The position numbers and the translations under genes were made by a program. Below, one piece after another: positions 16,352 through 24,906 of a stretch of 64,000 nt of DNA (its first letter is position 1; each line of letters starts with the position of its first letter). Origin of the DNA: Marinobacterium_D sp050908845 (GTDB taxonomy: Bacteria; Pseudomonadota; Gammaproteobacteria; Pseudomonadales; Balneatricaceae); the NCBI RefSeq assembly GCF_050908845.1, contig NZ_CP194171.1, forward strand, positions 4,216,001 through 4,280,000. Direction: 5' to 3'. The notes beneath the pieces were generated by a model, which was given only the letters and a program-made list of their open reading frames with translations, was not told the DNA's origin and ran no database searches.

Positions 16352-16486
16352 TTACTTGTGGCTGTGCTCTTCGTTCATCAATTTGCGCACTTTTACAAAC
16401 GCCCAGATCATAACCCCGGCCATTGCGACAACGCCGACTACGCTGGGGACAAGCACTTCAAGGCTGTAGGCATCAACACCAAACAT
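16352..16486 (-). CDS. Small single-pass membrane protein (44 aa)
   Basis: A 44-residue protein with one hydrophobic helix (about residues 10-30, LVPSVVGVVAMAGVMIWAFV), a short acidic N-terminus (MFGVDAYSLE) and a charged C-terminus (KVRKLMNEEHSHK). AAGGG precedes the ATG. Proteins of this size and shape are often accessory subunits of oxidases or transporters, but I see no motif linking it to one. An upstream in-frame start would give 61 residues but lacks a ribosome site. Confidence 0.6.
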   Translation of the reverse strand: MFGVDAYSLEVLVPSVVGVVAMAGVMIWAFVKVRKLMNEEHSHK

Positions 16487-16700
16487 AACAGTCACCCTTT
16501 CTTTCTGTATTAACGTTGAAGCTAGAATACTCCTCACCGCCCCCTGGTATATTGACCCAGCTCAAGCCACTCTTCTCTTGAAAAAAAAGGTCTTCTGTCC
16601 CATTACTGAAGTAGACAAGATGCAATAATCTGCCGGCTTGATAGAGTTTTATTATCTACAGTAAACGCAGAGCAGAGACCTGTTGATTAAGGAGAAGACC

Positions 16701-16901
16701 ATGCCCACCAAAACTAAAATCTGGTCAGCTGAACAGCTCAAACAGATGAATGAGGAACGCTTCCTGGTCGAGATGCTGGATATGTTCCGCTACACCCCCG
16801 AGCTCAGCGAGAGTGACGCCGCCGTCAAGGAGATGCAGGAGCATCTGACACGGGTTGAAGATGCTCTGCGAGCCCGCCTGGCGGTCGCCAAAGAGAGCTG
16901 A
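16701..16901 (+). CDS. Hypothetical small acidic protein (66 aa)
   Basis: Not recognised. A 66-residue soluble, largely helical protein (SAEQLKQMNEERFLVEMLDMF; EMQEHLTRVEDALRARL), with amphipathic character in the second half. AAGGAG is six bases before the ATG at 16701, a strong start. It has its own terminator-like hairpin downstream and a gap upstream, so it is probably transcribed alone. Real coding is supported by the ribosome site, codon use and the terminator. Confidence 0.6.
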   Translation: MPTKTKIWSAEQLKQMNEERFLVEMLDMFRYTPELSESDAAVKEMQEHLTRVEDALRARLAVAKES

Positions 16902-16917
16902 TCGACGCTCTACATCG

Positions 16918-16975
16918 AGGTATAACAGGGTTCGGATTCCCTCCCGCCGAGACCCTGTCATACCTGGATTTTACG
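16918..16975 (+). terminator. Terminator after the 66-aa gene
   Basis: AGGTAT-A-ACAGGGT and ACCCTGT-C-ATACCT form a long stem with one internal mismatch around a loop of about 20 bases, followed by GGATTTTACG. The TTTT run and position just after the stop support a rho-independent terminator. Confidence 0.65.
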
Positions 16976-17586
16976 ATTATTGCCCCGCGCCACTCCCCGC
17001 TTTATCCCCTAAACCGACCCGCCGGCCCCGGAGCCTGGGCTCCCAGCCCCGCGTATTCTGTTTTCAGGTCTAAGACCGCCACCAGGTGCCCAGCGCCCCG
17101 CTGAGGTGTCTGTATCCAGAAACGTTGCTACCCGGCTATTTTCGAGCCCTTGTCCCGCGCCTGTTCCCACTCCGGCCTGCTGCTCCGGTTAACAACATCA
17201 TTCACTCTCCTGCTCTCCTGCTCATTCTCCTTCCCCAACGGCCTCTTTCTATCGGCATTTTCAACAGCCGTTATTCACTTTCCGCTTACAGTCTTTCATT
17301 TTCTATTTTTTGATTGATCAAAAACCCAATAACTAGAAATCTAAATATAAAATCAAACATTCATAAAACAAATTATTATAAAAGAATTAATGAAAAATTT
17401 ACTTATAAATCAATAGCTTAAAACCAAAACTCAAACCCTGAAAAACGCCTGGAGTAAAGTCAAAAAATCTCTTTAAAAACAATAGCTTATTTGGTTAAAA
17501 AAGCGACGATTTAGTTGCTCAAATCAAACATTGGCTATAGAATAATCAATATAAGATTAACGATTAATCAAAAAGAGGTTTTAAAG
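16976..17586. other. Non-coding stretch, pyrimidine-rich then strongly AT-rich
   Basis: About 600 bases without a supported gene. From 16976 to about 17300 the plus strand is rich in C and T (many CTCC and CCGC runs). From about 17305 to 17580 it is strongly AT-rich, with poly-A/T tracts and little GC, unlike the rest of the window. It probably holds the promoter of the 86-residue gene at 17587. I see no tRNA, transposase or clear terminal repeats. Confidence 0.5.
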
Positions 17587-17847
17587 ATGCAGGAAAGGGA
17601 GATTAAGCTGCTTTTCAAAGCTGGAGTGTTTGAGTCATGCCAGGCGATTCCGATTTCGATGTCCCGTGGATGGACATTGAAATTTGTAACTCGCGATAGC
17701 GAAGTCGTGACACTGAATCTTCAGCGCTCAAAAGGGGAACGTGAATTTAAAAGCCTGGATGGGGCCGCTGCGGTCGCACGGCGTATAGGCTTTGAATGGC
17801 TGAACGTGCAGATTGGCGATCTGAAATGGCGGGAAAAGGTATCCTGA
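17587..17847 (+). CDS. Small basic protein of unknown function after an AT-rich region
   Basis: An 86-residue soluble protein (QEREIKLLFKAGVFESC, SMSRGWTLKF, EFKSLDGAAAVARRIGFEWLNVQIGDL). The pattern of short strands and a helix with a SLDGAAAVARRIGF element resembles small proteins sometimes labelled plasmid-replication-like in related bacteria, but I cannot confirm that. The start at 17587 has AGAGG upstream; an in-frame ATG 24 codons earlier lies in the AT-rich leader and lacks a site. The sharp base-composition change just upstream suggests acquired DNA or a silenced promoter. Confidence 0.5.
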   Translation: MQEREIKLLFKAGVFESCQAIPISMSRGWTLKFVTRDSEVVTLNLQRSKGEREFKSLDGAAAVARRIGFEWLNVQIGDLKWREKVS

Positions 17848-17946
17848 GCCGCCGAGTTTCGGCAGCTCGGATAATCGGGGCTGAGAGTGCGAAGGAGATT
17901 CGCGGGTTAGGGCGGATCTACGCCAAGCCGGCGTCGACGCCCAGGT

Positions 17947-18414
17947 TCAGTTGCTGACAGACTTTTCAGCCAACTCCTGCTCCGTGGCCGGGCGTACCTC
18001 AACCACAACGACACTGAAGGCCAGGTCCATGCCCGCATAGGGGTGGTTCATGTCCAGCTCGACCTCGCGGGTATCAAGCGCCAGCACCCGGGCAAGTGCA
18101 GGCTTACCCGACTCATCACTAACCTGCACCAGGGCTCCCTTGCGCAGGCTTTTAACGCCGGCAAATGCCTCCCGTTCCACCCGCTCGATGCGGCTTTCGT
18201 CGCGCGGGCCGTAGGCCTGATCCGCGCTCACCTCGACGTTGAAACTGTCGCCGGCTTCGTGGCCTTCCAGTGCCGCTTCCAGTCCAGGCACGATCTGCCC
18301 CTGACCATGCAGATAGCTCAGTACCGGATCGTCATCGACCGGCGCCTCCAGGGTTTCTCCTGCCGGAGCCAGGTTGTAACGGAAGTAAACTGCACAGTCG
18401 CGGGTGATTTTCAT
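17947..18414 (-). CDS. FKBP-type peptidyl-prolyl isomerase (SlyD-like)
   Basis: A 155-residue peptidyl-prolyl cis-trans isomerase with chaperone function, of the SlyD/FkpB group. The FKBP core is split in the usual way: FRYNLAPAGETLE and YLHGQGQIVPGLEAALEGHEAGDSFNVEVSADQAYG, then an inserted flap (about 75-120), then LDMNHPYAGMDLAFSVVVVEVR. It lacks the His/Cys-rich metal tail of E. coli SlyD. There is no signal peptide. It lies 44 bases after the pdxH stop on the same strand and may be co-transcribed. It could equally be called an FkpB-type protein. Confidence 0.88.
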   Translation of the reverse strand: MKITRDCAVYFRYNLAPAGETLEAPVDDDPVLSYLHGQGQIVPGLEAALEGHEAGDSFNVEVSADQAYGPRDESRIERVEREAFAGVKSLRKGALVQVSDESGKPALARVLALDTREVELDMNHPYAGMDLAFSVVVVEVRPATEQELAEKSVSN

Positions 18415-18458
18415 CGTTCTCGTGTCCGATAGCCGGTATTAATTCGGGTGGTAAAGTC

Positions 18459-19109
18459 TCAGGGCTGCAGGCGACAGGTCTGCCACTTGCCATCTTCCAG
18501 GGCGTAGACAAAGCGGTCGTGCAGACGGTTTTCCCGCCCCTGCCAGAACTCGAAACGCTCCGGGATCAGGCGGTAACCGCCCCAGGTGTCCGGGCACGCA
18601 ATCTTACCATCAGGGTTCTGTGCGCTCATCTCGCTGACCGCTTTTTCCAGTGTAGCGCGGCTGTCCACGGTCGAACTCTGGTGCGAAACCGCGGCGCTGA
18701 GCCGGCTGCCCAACGGGCGTTCATTGAAGTAACGCTCACCGAAGGCGTACTCAAGCTGTTCCACCGGTCCGCGAATACGCACCTGGCGATCCAGTCCGTA
18801 CCAGTAGAACATCAGCTCCGCATAGGGGTTCTGCTCCAGGTGCTGGCCCTTTTCACTGCGAAAATCGGTAAACCAACAGAAGCCATGACTGTCGAAGTGC
18901 TTCAGCAGTACGATGCGTGCAGCGGGACGCCCCTCGCTATCGGCGGTGGCCAGCGTCATCGAGGTGGCATCATCGGGGTGTGCCTCGCGGGCCTTGTCGA
19001 GCCACAGCTGAAACTGTGCGAAGGGGTCGGCATTCAGGTCGGCCTGGTGCAGGCCTGTGGCCGCATATTCGCGTCTCAGTGCACTGATGTCGCTAATCTG
19101 GTTTGCCAT
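18459..19109 (-). CDS. pdxH: Pyridoxamine 5'-phosphate oxidase
   Basis: A 216-residue FMN enzyme that oxidises pyridoxine or pyridoxamine phosphate to PLP. Family markers are SMTLATADSEGRPAARIVLLKHFDSHGFCWFTDF (FMN binding), EQNPYAELMFYWYGLDRQVRIRG and the C-terminal RIVPE-like block (WGGYRLIPERFEFWQGRENRLHDR). The length is normal for PdxH (about 215-220). It is divergent from letA with a gap of 104 bases. It supplies the cofactor for several enzymes here, including the aminotransferases DapC and ArgD-like. Confidence 0.95.
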   Translation of the reverse strand: MANQISDISALRREYAATGLHQADLNADPFAQFQLWLDKAREAHPDDATSMTLATADSEGRPAARIVLLKHFDSHGFCWFTDFRSEKGQHLEQNPYAELMFYWYGLDRQVRIRGPVEQLEYAFGERYFNERPLGSRLSAAVSHQSSTVDSRATLEKAVSEMSAQNPDGKIACPDTWGGYRLIPERFEFWQGRENRLHDRFVYALEDGKWQTCRLQP

Positions 19110-19213
19110 TGGGCTCTCCTGTGGGAAACTTCGAAGGCGGTACTATATACGATACGAAAGCGGATGTTCTGCGCCCGATCATTTTGCGCGCAGTTTGCTT
19201 GAGCCGGAGCTGG

Positions 19214-19864
19214 ATGAGTACCCTGAATCGCAACGATCACATCGCCTGCCACGAATGCGACCTGCTGCTGAGCCGACCTGTCATCAGCGGCGACGAGGTC
19301 GTTTACTGCCCCCGCTGCGGTTCCCGCCTGATCTCCAGTCACCCTAACAGCGTGGAACGCTCGCTGGCCCTGGCCCTGGCCGGACTGATCCTGCTGCTGC
19401 CGGCCAACCTGTTCCCGGTACTGACGCTGGAGGTGCTGGGCCGCCAGCAGGCGCAGACCATTTTTTCCAGCGCCATGGCGCTTTATGACGACAATCTGCC
19501 GGTGGTGGCGCTCTGTATTCTGCTGTTTGCGGCGCTGGTTCCACTGACCAAGTTTGTGCTGCTTACCTACCTGTCACTGGCGCTTCACCTGCAGAAACCC
19601 TGGCCGGGACTGGCACTGGCGATGCGTGGCTATCAACACCTGGATGAGTGGAGCATGCTGGAGGTCTACCTGATCGGCGTACTCGTCTCGGTGGTCAAGC
19701 TGGTGGATATCGCCGAGGTCCATCCCGGGCTGGGCCTGTATTCACTGGGCACACTGATCCTGGTGACCACCTTGAGTTCATCACAGCTGGATCCGGATCT
19801 TTTCTGGCATCAGATCGAAGCGCTGTCGGAAGACGTCACAAAGAAGGAGTTCGCCGATGAATAG
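19214..19864 (+). CDS. PqiA/LetA-type membrane protein, first half
   Basis: A 216-residue inner-membrane protein of the paraquat-inducible protein A family. It begins with a four-cysteine zinc-ribbon-like pair (CHECD, CPRCG), then about four membrane helices (LALALAGLILLLPANLFPVLTL; PVVALCILLFAALVPLTKFVLL). The family works with MCE proteins to move lipid between membranes. In E. coli LetA one protein carries two such modules; here they are two genes. I start at the ATG at 19214, with GGAG just upstream. It overlaps the next gene by eight bases. Confidence 0.88.
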   Translation: MSTLNRNDHIACHECDLLLSRPVISGDEVVYCPRCGSRLISSHPNSVERSLALALAGLILLLPANLFPVLTLEVLGRQQAQTIFSSAMALYDDNLPVVALCILLFAALVPLTKFVLLTYLSLALHLQKPWPGLALAMRGYQHLDEWSMLEVYLIGVLVSVVKLVDIAEVHPGLGLYSLGTLILVTTLSSSQLDPDLFWHQIEALSEDVTKKEFADE

Positions 19865-20498
19865 CTGGCAGCACAGCGCGCTGGCGCAGGGTCTGATCCG
19901 TTGCCATGACTGCGGCGCTCTCTGGCCTCTGGCCAGGGAGGGCAGCCACTGCCCCCGTTGCCACGCGCCCCTGCACGCCCGTACGCCCGGCTCACTGAAG
20001 CGCACCTGGGCGCTGCTGCTCACCGCTACCTTTCTGCTGTTGCCGGCCAACCTGCTGCCGATCATGCGGGTGACCACGCTTGGGCGCGGCTCCCCGTCGA
20101 CGATTTTCAGCGGGGTGATCGAGCTGGCCCAGCACGGTCTCTGGGGCATCGCCATCATAGTGCTCGCCGCCAGCATATTGATTCCCGTCGGCAAGATCAT
20201 CGCCGTGGCCGTATTGCTGCTGGCGATTCAGCACGGCTGGACCACCAATATGCAGCAGAAAATGGTGATGTTCCGCATCGTCCACTGGATCGGTCGCTGG
20301 TCGATGCTGGATATCTTCGTCGTCGGTATACTCGTGGCCCTGGTACAGTTCGGCAATCTGGCGTACATCGACGGTCAGGCCGGCGCACTGGCCTTCGCCG
20401 GGGTCGTCATTTTCACCATGCTGGCGGCCGGGTCGCTGGATACCCGTCTCATCTGGGACCGCCATCTGCAGGAGAGCACGAGTGGATCAAAATCCTGA
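19857..20498 (+). CDS. PqiA/LetA-type membrane protein, second half
   Basis: A 213-residue sister of the preceding protein, again with CHDCG and CPRCH cysteine pairs and four helices (LLLTATFLLLPANLLPIMRV, GIAIIVLAASILIPVGKI). The LLPANLLPIM motif repeats the LLPANLFPVL of its partner, so the pair corresponds to the two modules of LetA. It is translationally coupled upstream (eight-base overlap) and downstream with letB (17-base overlap). Confidence 0.88.
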   Translation: MNSWQHSALAQGLIRCHDCGALWPLAREGSHCPRCHAPLHARTPGSLKRTWALLLTATFLLLPANLLPIMRVTTLGRGSPSTIFSGVIELAQHGLWGIAIIVLAASILIPVGKIIAVAVLLLAIQHGWTTNMQQKMVMFRIVHWIGRWSMLDIFVVGILVALVQFGNLAYIDGQAGALAFAGVVIFTMLAAGSLDTRLIWDRHLQESTSGSKS

Positions 20499-23154
20499 AA
20501 CCACAGAATCCGGGGCAACCCGACCGAGAATCCGCCGTCACCGCGGTCCTTCGGCGGTCTGGATTCTGCCGTTACTTGCCGCGCTCATCGCTGGCTGGCT
20601 GGTATTCAAGAGCTATAACGAAGCCGGCGTGATGGTTGAAGTGGTGTTCAGCTCCGCGGAAGGCCTGGAAGAGAACAAGACCCAGGTGATCTATCGCGGC
20701 CTGCCCAGCGGTACCGTGCGCAGCCTGCGCCTGAACGAGGATCTGCAGAGCGTTACCGCCGAGATCGAGATTGCCGCCCATGCCGAATCCCTGCTGCGGG
20801 AAAACACCCGTTTCTGGCTGGTCAAACCACAGATATCCCTGTCCGGTGTGCGCGGCCTGGAAACCCTGGTTTCGGGCCACTACATCGGCATCCGGCCCGG
20901 CGATGGTGCCGAATCGAGCTATTTTATCGCCGACGACGAACCGCCCCCGGCGGAACGTGACAAGGAAGGACTCTACATCACCCTGTTCGCCGATTCGGTC
21001 AGCGCGGTTCGGCGTGGCTCACCGGTCTACTACCGTGATGTCAGTGTCGGCGAGGTGATCGATTACCGCCTCAGCGCCAACGATGACCAGATTCTGGTGG
21101 ACCTGTTTATCGACGCCCGCTACACCCACCTGGTGAAGAAACACTCCCGTTTCTGGAACGCCCGCAGCCTGGAGATCAAGGGCAAACTGCCCGATATCGA
21201 CGTGCGACTCGGCTCTCTGGCCACCATCATCGCCGGCGGTGTGCACTTTTATACCCCCGATCCGCAGAACAACCCGGTCGCCGAAGATGGCGACCAGTTC
21301 CGGCTGTTTGCCGATTACGAAGCCGCCGAAGACGGCATCCCGGTGAAGCTGACCTTCGCCGCCAACACCCAGCTGAGCCCCGGCACCGAGGTCAGAACCG
21401 GCGGCATCCGTATCGGCCGCGTGCGCGATATCAAGCTCACCGACGATTTCGACGCTCTCCACGCCGAGCTGCTCATCGACCCGCGCGCCCGTCCGCTGCT
21501 GCGCGCCGGCAGCCGTTTCTGGCTGGTGCAGCCAAGCCTCAGCTCCAGCGACCTGAGCCTGCAGCAGTTGCTGGCCGGGCAGTATATCGAGCTGGCACCG
21601 GGGCCCGGCAACGAAACCTTCAGTTTCAGAGCCCTGGACGAACCGCCCGCCAGGCCACCGGTCCAGCAGGGGCTGGAGCTGGAGCTGCTGGCCGATGAAC
21701 TGGGCTCCATCAGCCGCGGCTCGCCGCTGCTTTACCGCCAGTTGCCGATCGGTGAAGTCAACGGCTACGAACTTACCGCCGATGGCCGTCAGGTGCTGAT
21801 CCATGCGGTGGTGCGTGAGAAGTACCGCCAGCTGATTGGTGACAACACCCGCTTCTGGAACAGCAGCGGCATCCACTTCTCCGCTGATATCGACGCGGTA
21901 ACGCTGGATACTGAAAGCGTGCAGACCCTGCTCCAGGGCGGCATCAGCCTGTTCAACCCGAACAATCAACCGGGCGGGCTGGAGCAGGCGCTGCCACGCT
22001 TCGCACTCTACCCCGACCGCGACAGCGCCAGTGATAATGGCCGCCTTGAGACCGCCGCCTCAGCCTCGCTGAAGCTGCTACTGGAAGCCGATCAGTTGGG
22101 TGCGCTGGGCATAGGCGCACCGGTGCTGTACCGCGGACTGGAGGTGGGCGAAGTAAGCCACTACCGGCTCGGAGACAACGGCGGCTCGGTGCAGATCGAC
22201 CTGGCGATCGATCCGGCCCACCGCTCCCTGGTCAGCAGCGCCAGCCGCTTCTGGGTGGCCGGCGGCATTGAGGCCCGCGCCAGCCTGCAGGAGGGCGTAA
22301 AGGTCAATACCGGCACCCTGAAGCAGCTGGTCAAGGGCGGTATCGCGTTCGACACGCCGGACGGCGGCGAAGCGATCGCCTCCGGCACCCGTTTCACCCT
22401 GTACCCGGATCGGGATGCCTCTCGCGAGCGCTCGCTGCCGATCCAGATCAGTTTTGCCCCCGGAATCGAGCTGCCCGACGGTGCGGCGATACGCTACCGG
22501 GGCCAGCAGGTGGGCCGTATCGACAAGGTCCGCATCGTCAGCGAAGACGGCGCCAGGGTCGCCAGTGCCAGCCTGTTCGAAGAGGGGCGTTTCCTGGCGC
22601 GGGAAGGCAGCCGTTTCTGGATCAGCGAGCCGCAGATCCGCCTCAGCGGTATCGAAAACCCGGCCAATATTATCTTTGGCAACCATGTCGAGGTGCTGCC
22701 GGGCGATGGCCCCAGCAGCAGCGACTTTATCGCCCTGCGTGAAACACCCGCCTATCAACCCCGGGCGGGTTTAACCGTAGAACTTCACGCCAAGCGGCTC
22801 GGCTCCATCGCCATCGGCAGTCCGGTATTGTATCGCGAGGTACCGGTGGGCGAGATCACCGGTTACGAGATCAATCTGCGCGGCGATGGCGTCAAGGTCT
22901 ATGCCCACATCAAGCCGGCCCATGCCACACTGGTACGCCGCTCCAGTCGTTTTTTCAACGACAGCGGGGTGCGCACCCGGGCCGGGCTGTTCAGCGGCCT
23001 GGAGGTCAAGGTCTCGAGCCTGGAGACCCTGGTGGGCGGCGGTATAGGATTTAGCACCGAGGACCTCGATGCGCCGACGGTACAGGAGCGCACGGCGTTC
23101 ACCCTGTACGACGACGAGGCCACAGCCATGGATGAGACAGAAGGAAAGGACTGA
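20482..23154 (+). CDS. letB: LetB/YebT-like protein with seven MCE domains
   Basis: An 890-residue protein that would form a periplasm-spanning tube for lipid transport. After a cytoplasmic Arg-rich N-terminus and one membrane helix (about 25-43, VWILPLLAALIAGWLVF) come seven MCE repeats. I count them by the recurring SRFW-type element, near residues 108, 226, 343, 456, 590, 712 and 834 (NTRFW, HSRFW, GSRFW, NTRFW, ASRFW, GSRFW, SSRFF), each followed by a hydrophobic pore-lining loop such as LVSGHYIGI or LLAGQYIEL. Seven domains and this length match E. coli LetB. The GTG at 20482 has AGGAG seven bases upstream and overlaps the previous gene. Confidence 0.93.
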   Translation: MDQNPETTESGATRPRIRRHRGPSAVWILPLLAALIAGWLVFKSYNEAGVMVEVVFSSAEGLEENKTQVIYRGLPSGTVRSLRLNEDLQSVTAEIEIAAHAESLLRENTRFWLVKPQISLSGVRGLETLVSGHYIGIRPGDGAESSYFIADDEPPPAERDKEGLYITLFADSVSAVRRGSPVYYRDVSVGEVIDYRLSANDDQILVDLFIDARYTHLVKKHSRFWNARSLEIKGKLPDIDVRLGSLATIIAGGVHFYTPDPQNNPVAEDGDQFRLFADYEAAEDGIPVKLTFAANTQLSPGTEVRTGGIRIGRVRDIKLTDDFDALHAELLIDPRARPLLRAGSRFWLVQPSLSSSDLSLQQLLAGQYIELAPGPGNETFSFRALDEPPARPPVQQGLELELLADELGSISRGSPLLYRQLPIGEVNGYELTADGRQVLIHAVVREKYRQLIGDNTRFWNSSGIHFSADIDAVTLDTESVQTLLQGGISLFNPNNQPGGLEQALPRFALYPDRDSASDNGRLETAASASLKLLLEADQLGALGIGAPVLYRGLEVGEVSHYRLGDNGGSVQIDLAIDPAHRSLVSSASRFWVAGGIEARASLQEGVKVNTGTLKQLVKGGIAFDTPDGGEAIASGTRFTLYPDRDASRERSLPIQISFAPGIELPDGAAIRYRGQQVGRIDKVRIVSEDGARVASASLFEEGRFLAREGSRFWISEPQIRLSGIENPANIIFGNHVEVLPGDGPSSSDFIALRETPAYQPRAGLTVELHAKRLGSIAIGSPVLYREVPVGEITGYEINLRGDGVKVYAHIKPAHATLVRRSSRFFNDSGVRTRAGLFSGLEVKVSSLETLVGGGIGFSTEDLDAPTVQERTAFTLYDDEATAMDETEGKD

Positions 23155-23843
23155 TGACCCGCCTGCTGGTTGTTGCACTGCTGCTGATACTTCAGGGATG
23201 TGCCACGGGAGAGAAGGCCAAGCCGTTTCAATTCAAGAGCCTGGCCAAGTCGGATATCGACATGGTCGCCGACCTGCACATCCACGCAGTGAATGAACGG
23301 GTGCGGGAGCTGACGATCAAGCTCTACAAGCGCAACCCGCGCGAGCTGAAAAAAGGCCCGCCCGGCATCACCGTCAGCCGCCGCCTGCAACTGCTGCTGG
23401 ACTCCCCGCGCCTGATCAACCACCCGGAACTGGGCGGCAAATACGGCATCGACGCCATCCCGCTGGTGTTTGATCCCGAGTTCCGCGGCGACCGGGTATT
23501 CGCCCTGATGGTGGGAATCAGCGGCATGCTGCATGCGTCCTACAGCTACCGGGACGAGTTCTACCTGCTCAACGAAATCGACCAGCAGAAACTGTTCAAC
23601 AGCGCGCGCAATCTGGAGGCGATCGACTGGCGCCTCAACAACCGACGCCAGCCCGATGGCCGCCTGTTCCTGCTGACCAACGGCATCGCCGCGAACGGGG
23701 TGCCGAACTACAGTTTCGAGCGGATTTTTGCGCAGTTGATCGGCTACCAGGACATGATGGCGAGGATCGTCTCCGACAAGACCAACCGGGCGATCAAATC
23801 GGTGGTGGTGGGTTTTGCCTCCACCACCCTGCTGCCGATCTGA
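23154..23843 (+). CDS. Lipoprotein of the LetAB operon
   Basis: A 229-residue lipoprotein (LLLILQGC, lipid Cys at about residue 16). Its ATG shares a base with the letB TGA (TGATG), so it is translationally coupled. Recognisable motifs are absent, but the protein is about 70% helix-prone (LAKSDIDMVADLHIHAVNERVRELTIKLY), with VFDPEFRGDRVFALMVGISGMLHASYSY as a conserved-looking core. By position it may be an outer-membrane-side partner of LetB, like PqiC for PqiAB. This is inferred from context only; it is not clearly a PqiC homologue by sequence. Confidence 0.75.
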   Translation: MTRLLVVALLLILQGCATGEKAKPFQFKSLAKSDIDMVADLHIHAVNERVRELTIKLYKRNPRELKKGPPGITVSRRLQLLLDSPRLINHPELGGKYGIDAIPLVFDPEFRGDRVFALMVGISGMLHASYSYRDEFYLLNEIDQQKLFNSARNLEAIDWRLNNRRQPDGRLFLLTNGIAANGVPNYSFERIFAQLIGYQDMMARIVSDKTNRAIKSVVVGFASTTLLPI

Positions 23844-23866
23844 TCGTTAATTGGCCTTCGCAGCGG

Positions 23867-24901
23867 CTAGAGGCTGAACGCCACGCTGCCCTCGCGCGCC
23901 GGTGACACGGGCTCACCGGCGTTGATCAGGATGTCGGAGATCTTGTGGTTTTCGTTCAGATCCAGACAGATATCTACCTGACCCGGCAGTTCGGCCAGCA
24001 TGGCGCGGGTCAGACGTTCGTAATGGGCAATAAAGCGCTGGATCTCGGACGGATTCATGATCCTCAGGTGTGAGGTGGGCTGCTGGGTATCGTAGATATA
24101 GCGCATCCGGTCTGCGAGCTTCTCCTCCTGCTGGGCGCGCCACTGGTAGACCGCCTGCATGCTCGGTACCTTCAGCATCAGCAGCAGATCGAGCTGCTCA
24201 AACAAGCGCTGGTAAGGCCCCGCCAGTTGTTCGTTGACATAACGCCGCCAGGTGCCATCCGGATCTTCATCCTGTTCCAGCTGATTGACCGCCTCTGCCA
24301 GCTCCTCCTCCGTCTGCGCCTGGGCGCCAACGCACCAGCCCTCGAAAACGATCACGTCCGCCGGCCCCAGCCACTCCTGCCAGACCGTGGGCGGGCAGCG
24401 ATCGTCGATCGATTTGTCGAAGACCGGAATCTTGGTCAGTGTCTCGGCACCGGCGTTCACCAGCGACTGCAGCAGTTCTATGCCCAGCTCCACGTCGTGG
24501 GTACCGGGCACGCCCCGGGTCTTCATCAGCGGATGCACCTGGCGCGCCAGCTCCTCACGCTCGGCCCGGGTCTTGTACAGGTCGTCGATGGAAAAGCCGA
24601 CCACCCGCAGGCCAAACCCCTCCTCCATGATCACTTCAAGCAGGTTGAACAGGGTTGACTTACCGGCCCCCTGGGCGCCGTTGATACCGATAACCAGCGG
24701 CTTGTCCTGCCCCCTCTGGCGCTCCACCAGCCAGGCGGCCAGGGGCACGTAAACATGCTCAAACAACTCCTTGAGGCCGATATCCACCTCAAGGGACTTC
24801 AGTGTCGGCGCAAACGCCTGTTCCACGGCCTGCAGCGCCTGACCGCGTTCTTCAGCAGTCAACGCAAGTTGCTCTCTGGGCCAGCGGGTGAGCAGACTCA
24901 T
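23867..24901 (-). CDS. P-loop kinase, D-glycerate 3-kinase-like
   Basis: A 344-residue soluble protein with a Walker A (NGAQGAGKST, about residues 75-84) and the acidic SIDDLYKTR motif that follows in this kinase family. VIVFEGWCVGAQAQ and a C-terminal region with HYERLTRAML complete the pattern of plant-type D-glycerate 3-kinases and related uridine kinase-like enzymes. D-glycerate 3-kinase would feed 3-phosphoglycerate into central metabolism. I start at the ATG at 24901; GGGG lies nine bases upstream. It begins five bases after the hydrolase stop, so the two form an operon. Confidence 0.8.
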   Translation of the reverse strand: MSLLTRWPREQLALTAEERGQALQAVEQAFAPTLKSLEVDIGLKELFEHVYVPLAAWLVERQRGQDKPLVIGINGAQGAGKSTLFNLLEVIMEEGFGLRVVGFSIDDLYKTRAEREELARQVHPLMKTRGVPGTHDVELGIELLQSLVNAGAETLTKIPVFDKSIDDRCPPTVWQEWLGPADVIVFEGWCVGAQAQTEEELAEAVNQLEQDEDPDGTWRRYVNEQLAGPYQRLFEQLDLLLMLKVPSMQAVYQWRAQQEEKLADRMRYIYDTQQPTSHLRIMNPSEIQRFIAHYERLTRAMLAELPGQVDICLDLNENHKISDILINAGEPVSPAREGSVAFSL

Positions 24902-24906
24902 CGGTT

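Noticed and set aside
16976..17580. Insertion sequence or integron remnant in the AT-rich stretch
   Set aside because: No transposase or integrase fragment, terminal inverted repeats or target duplication could be seen.
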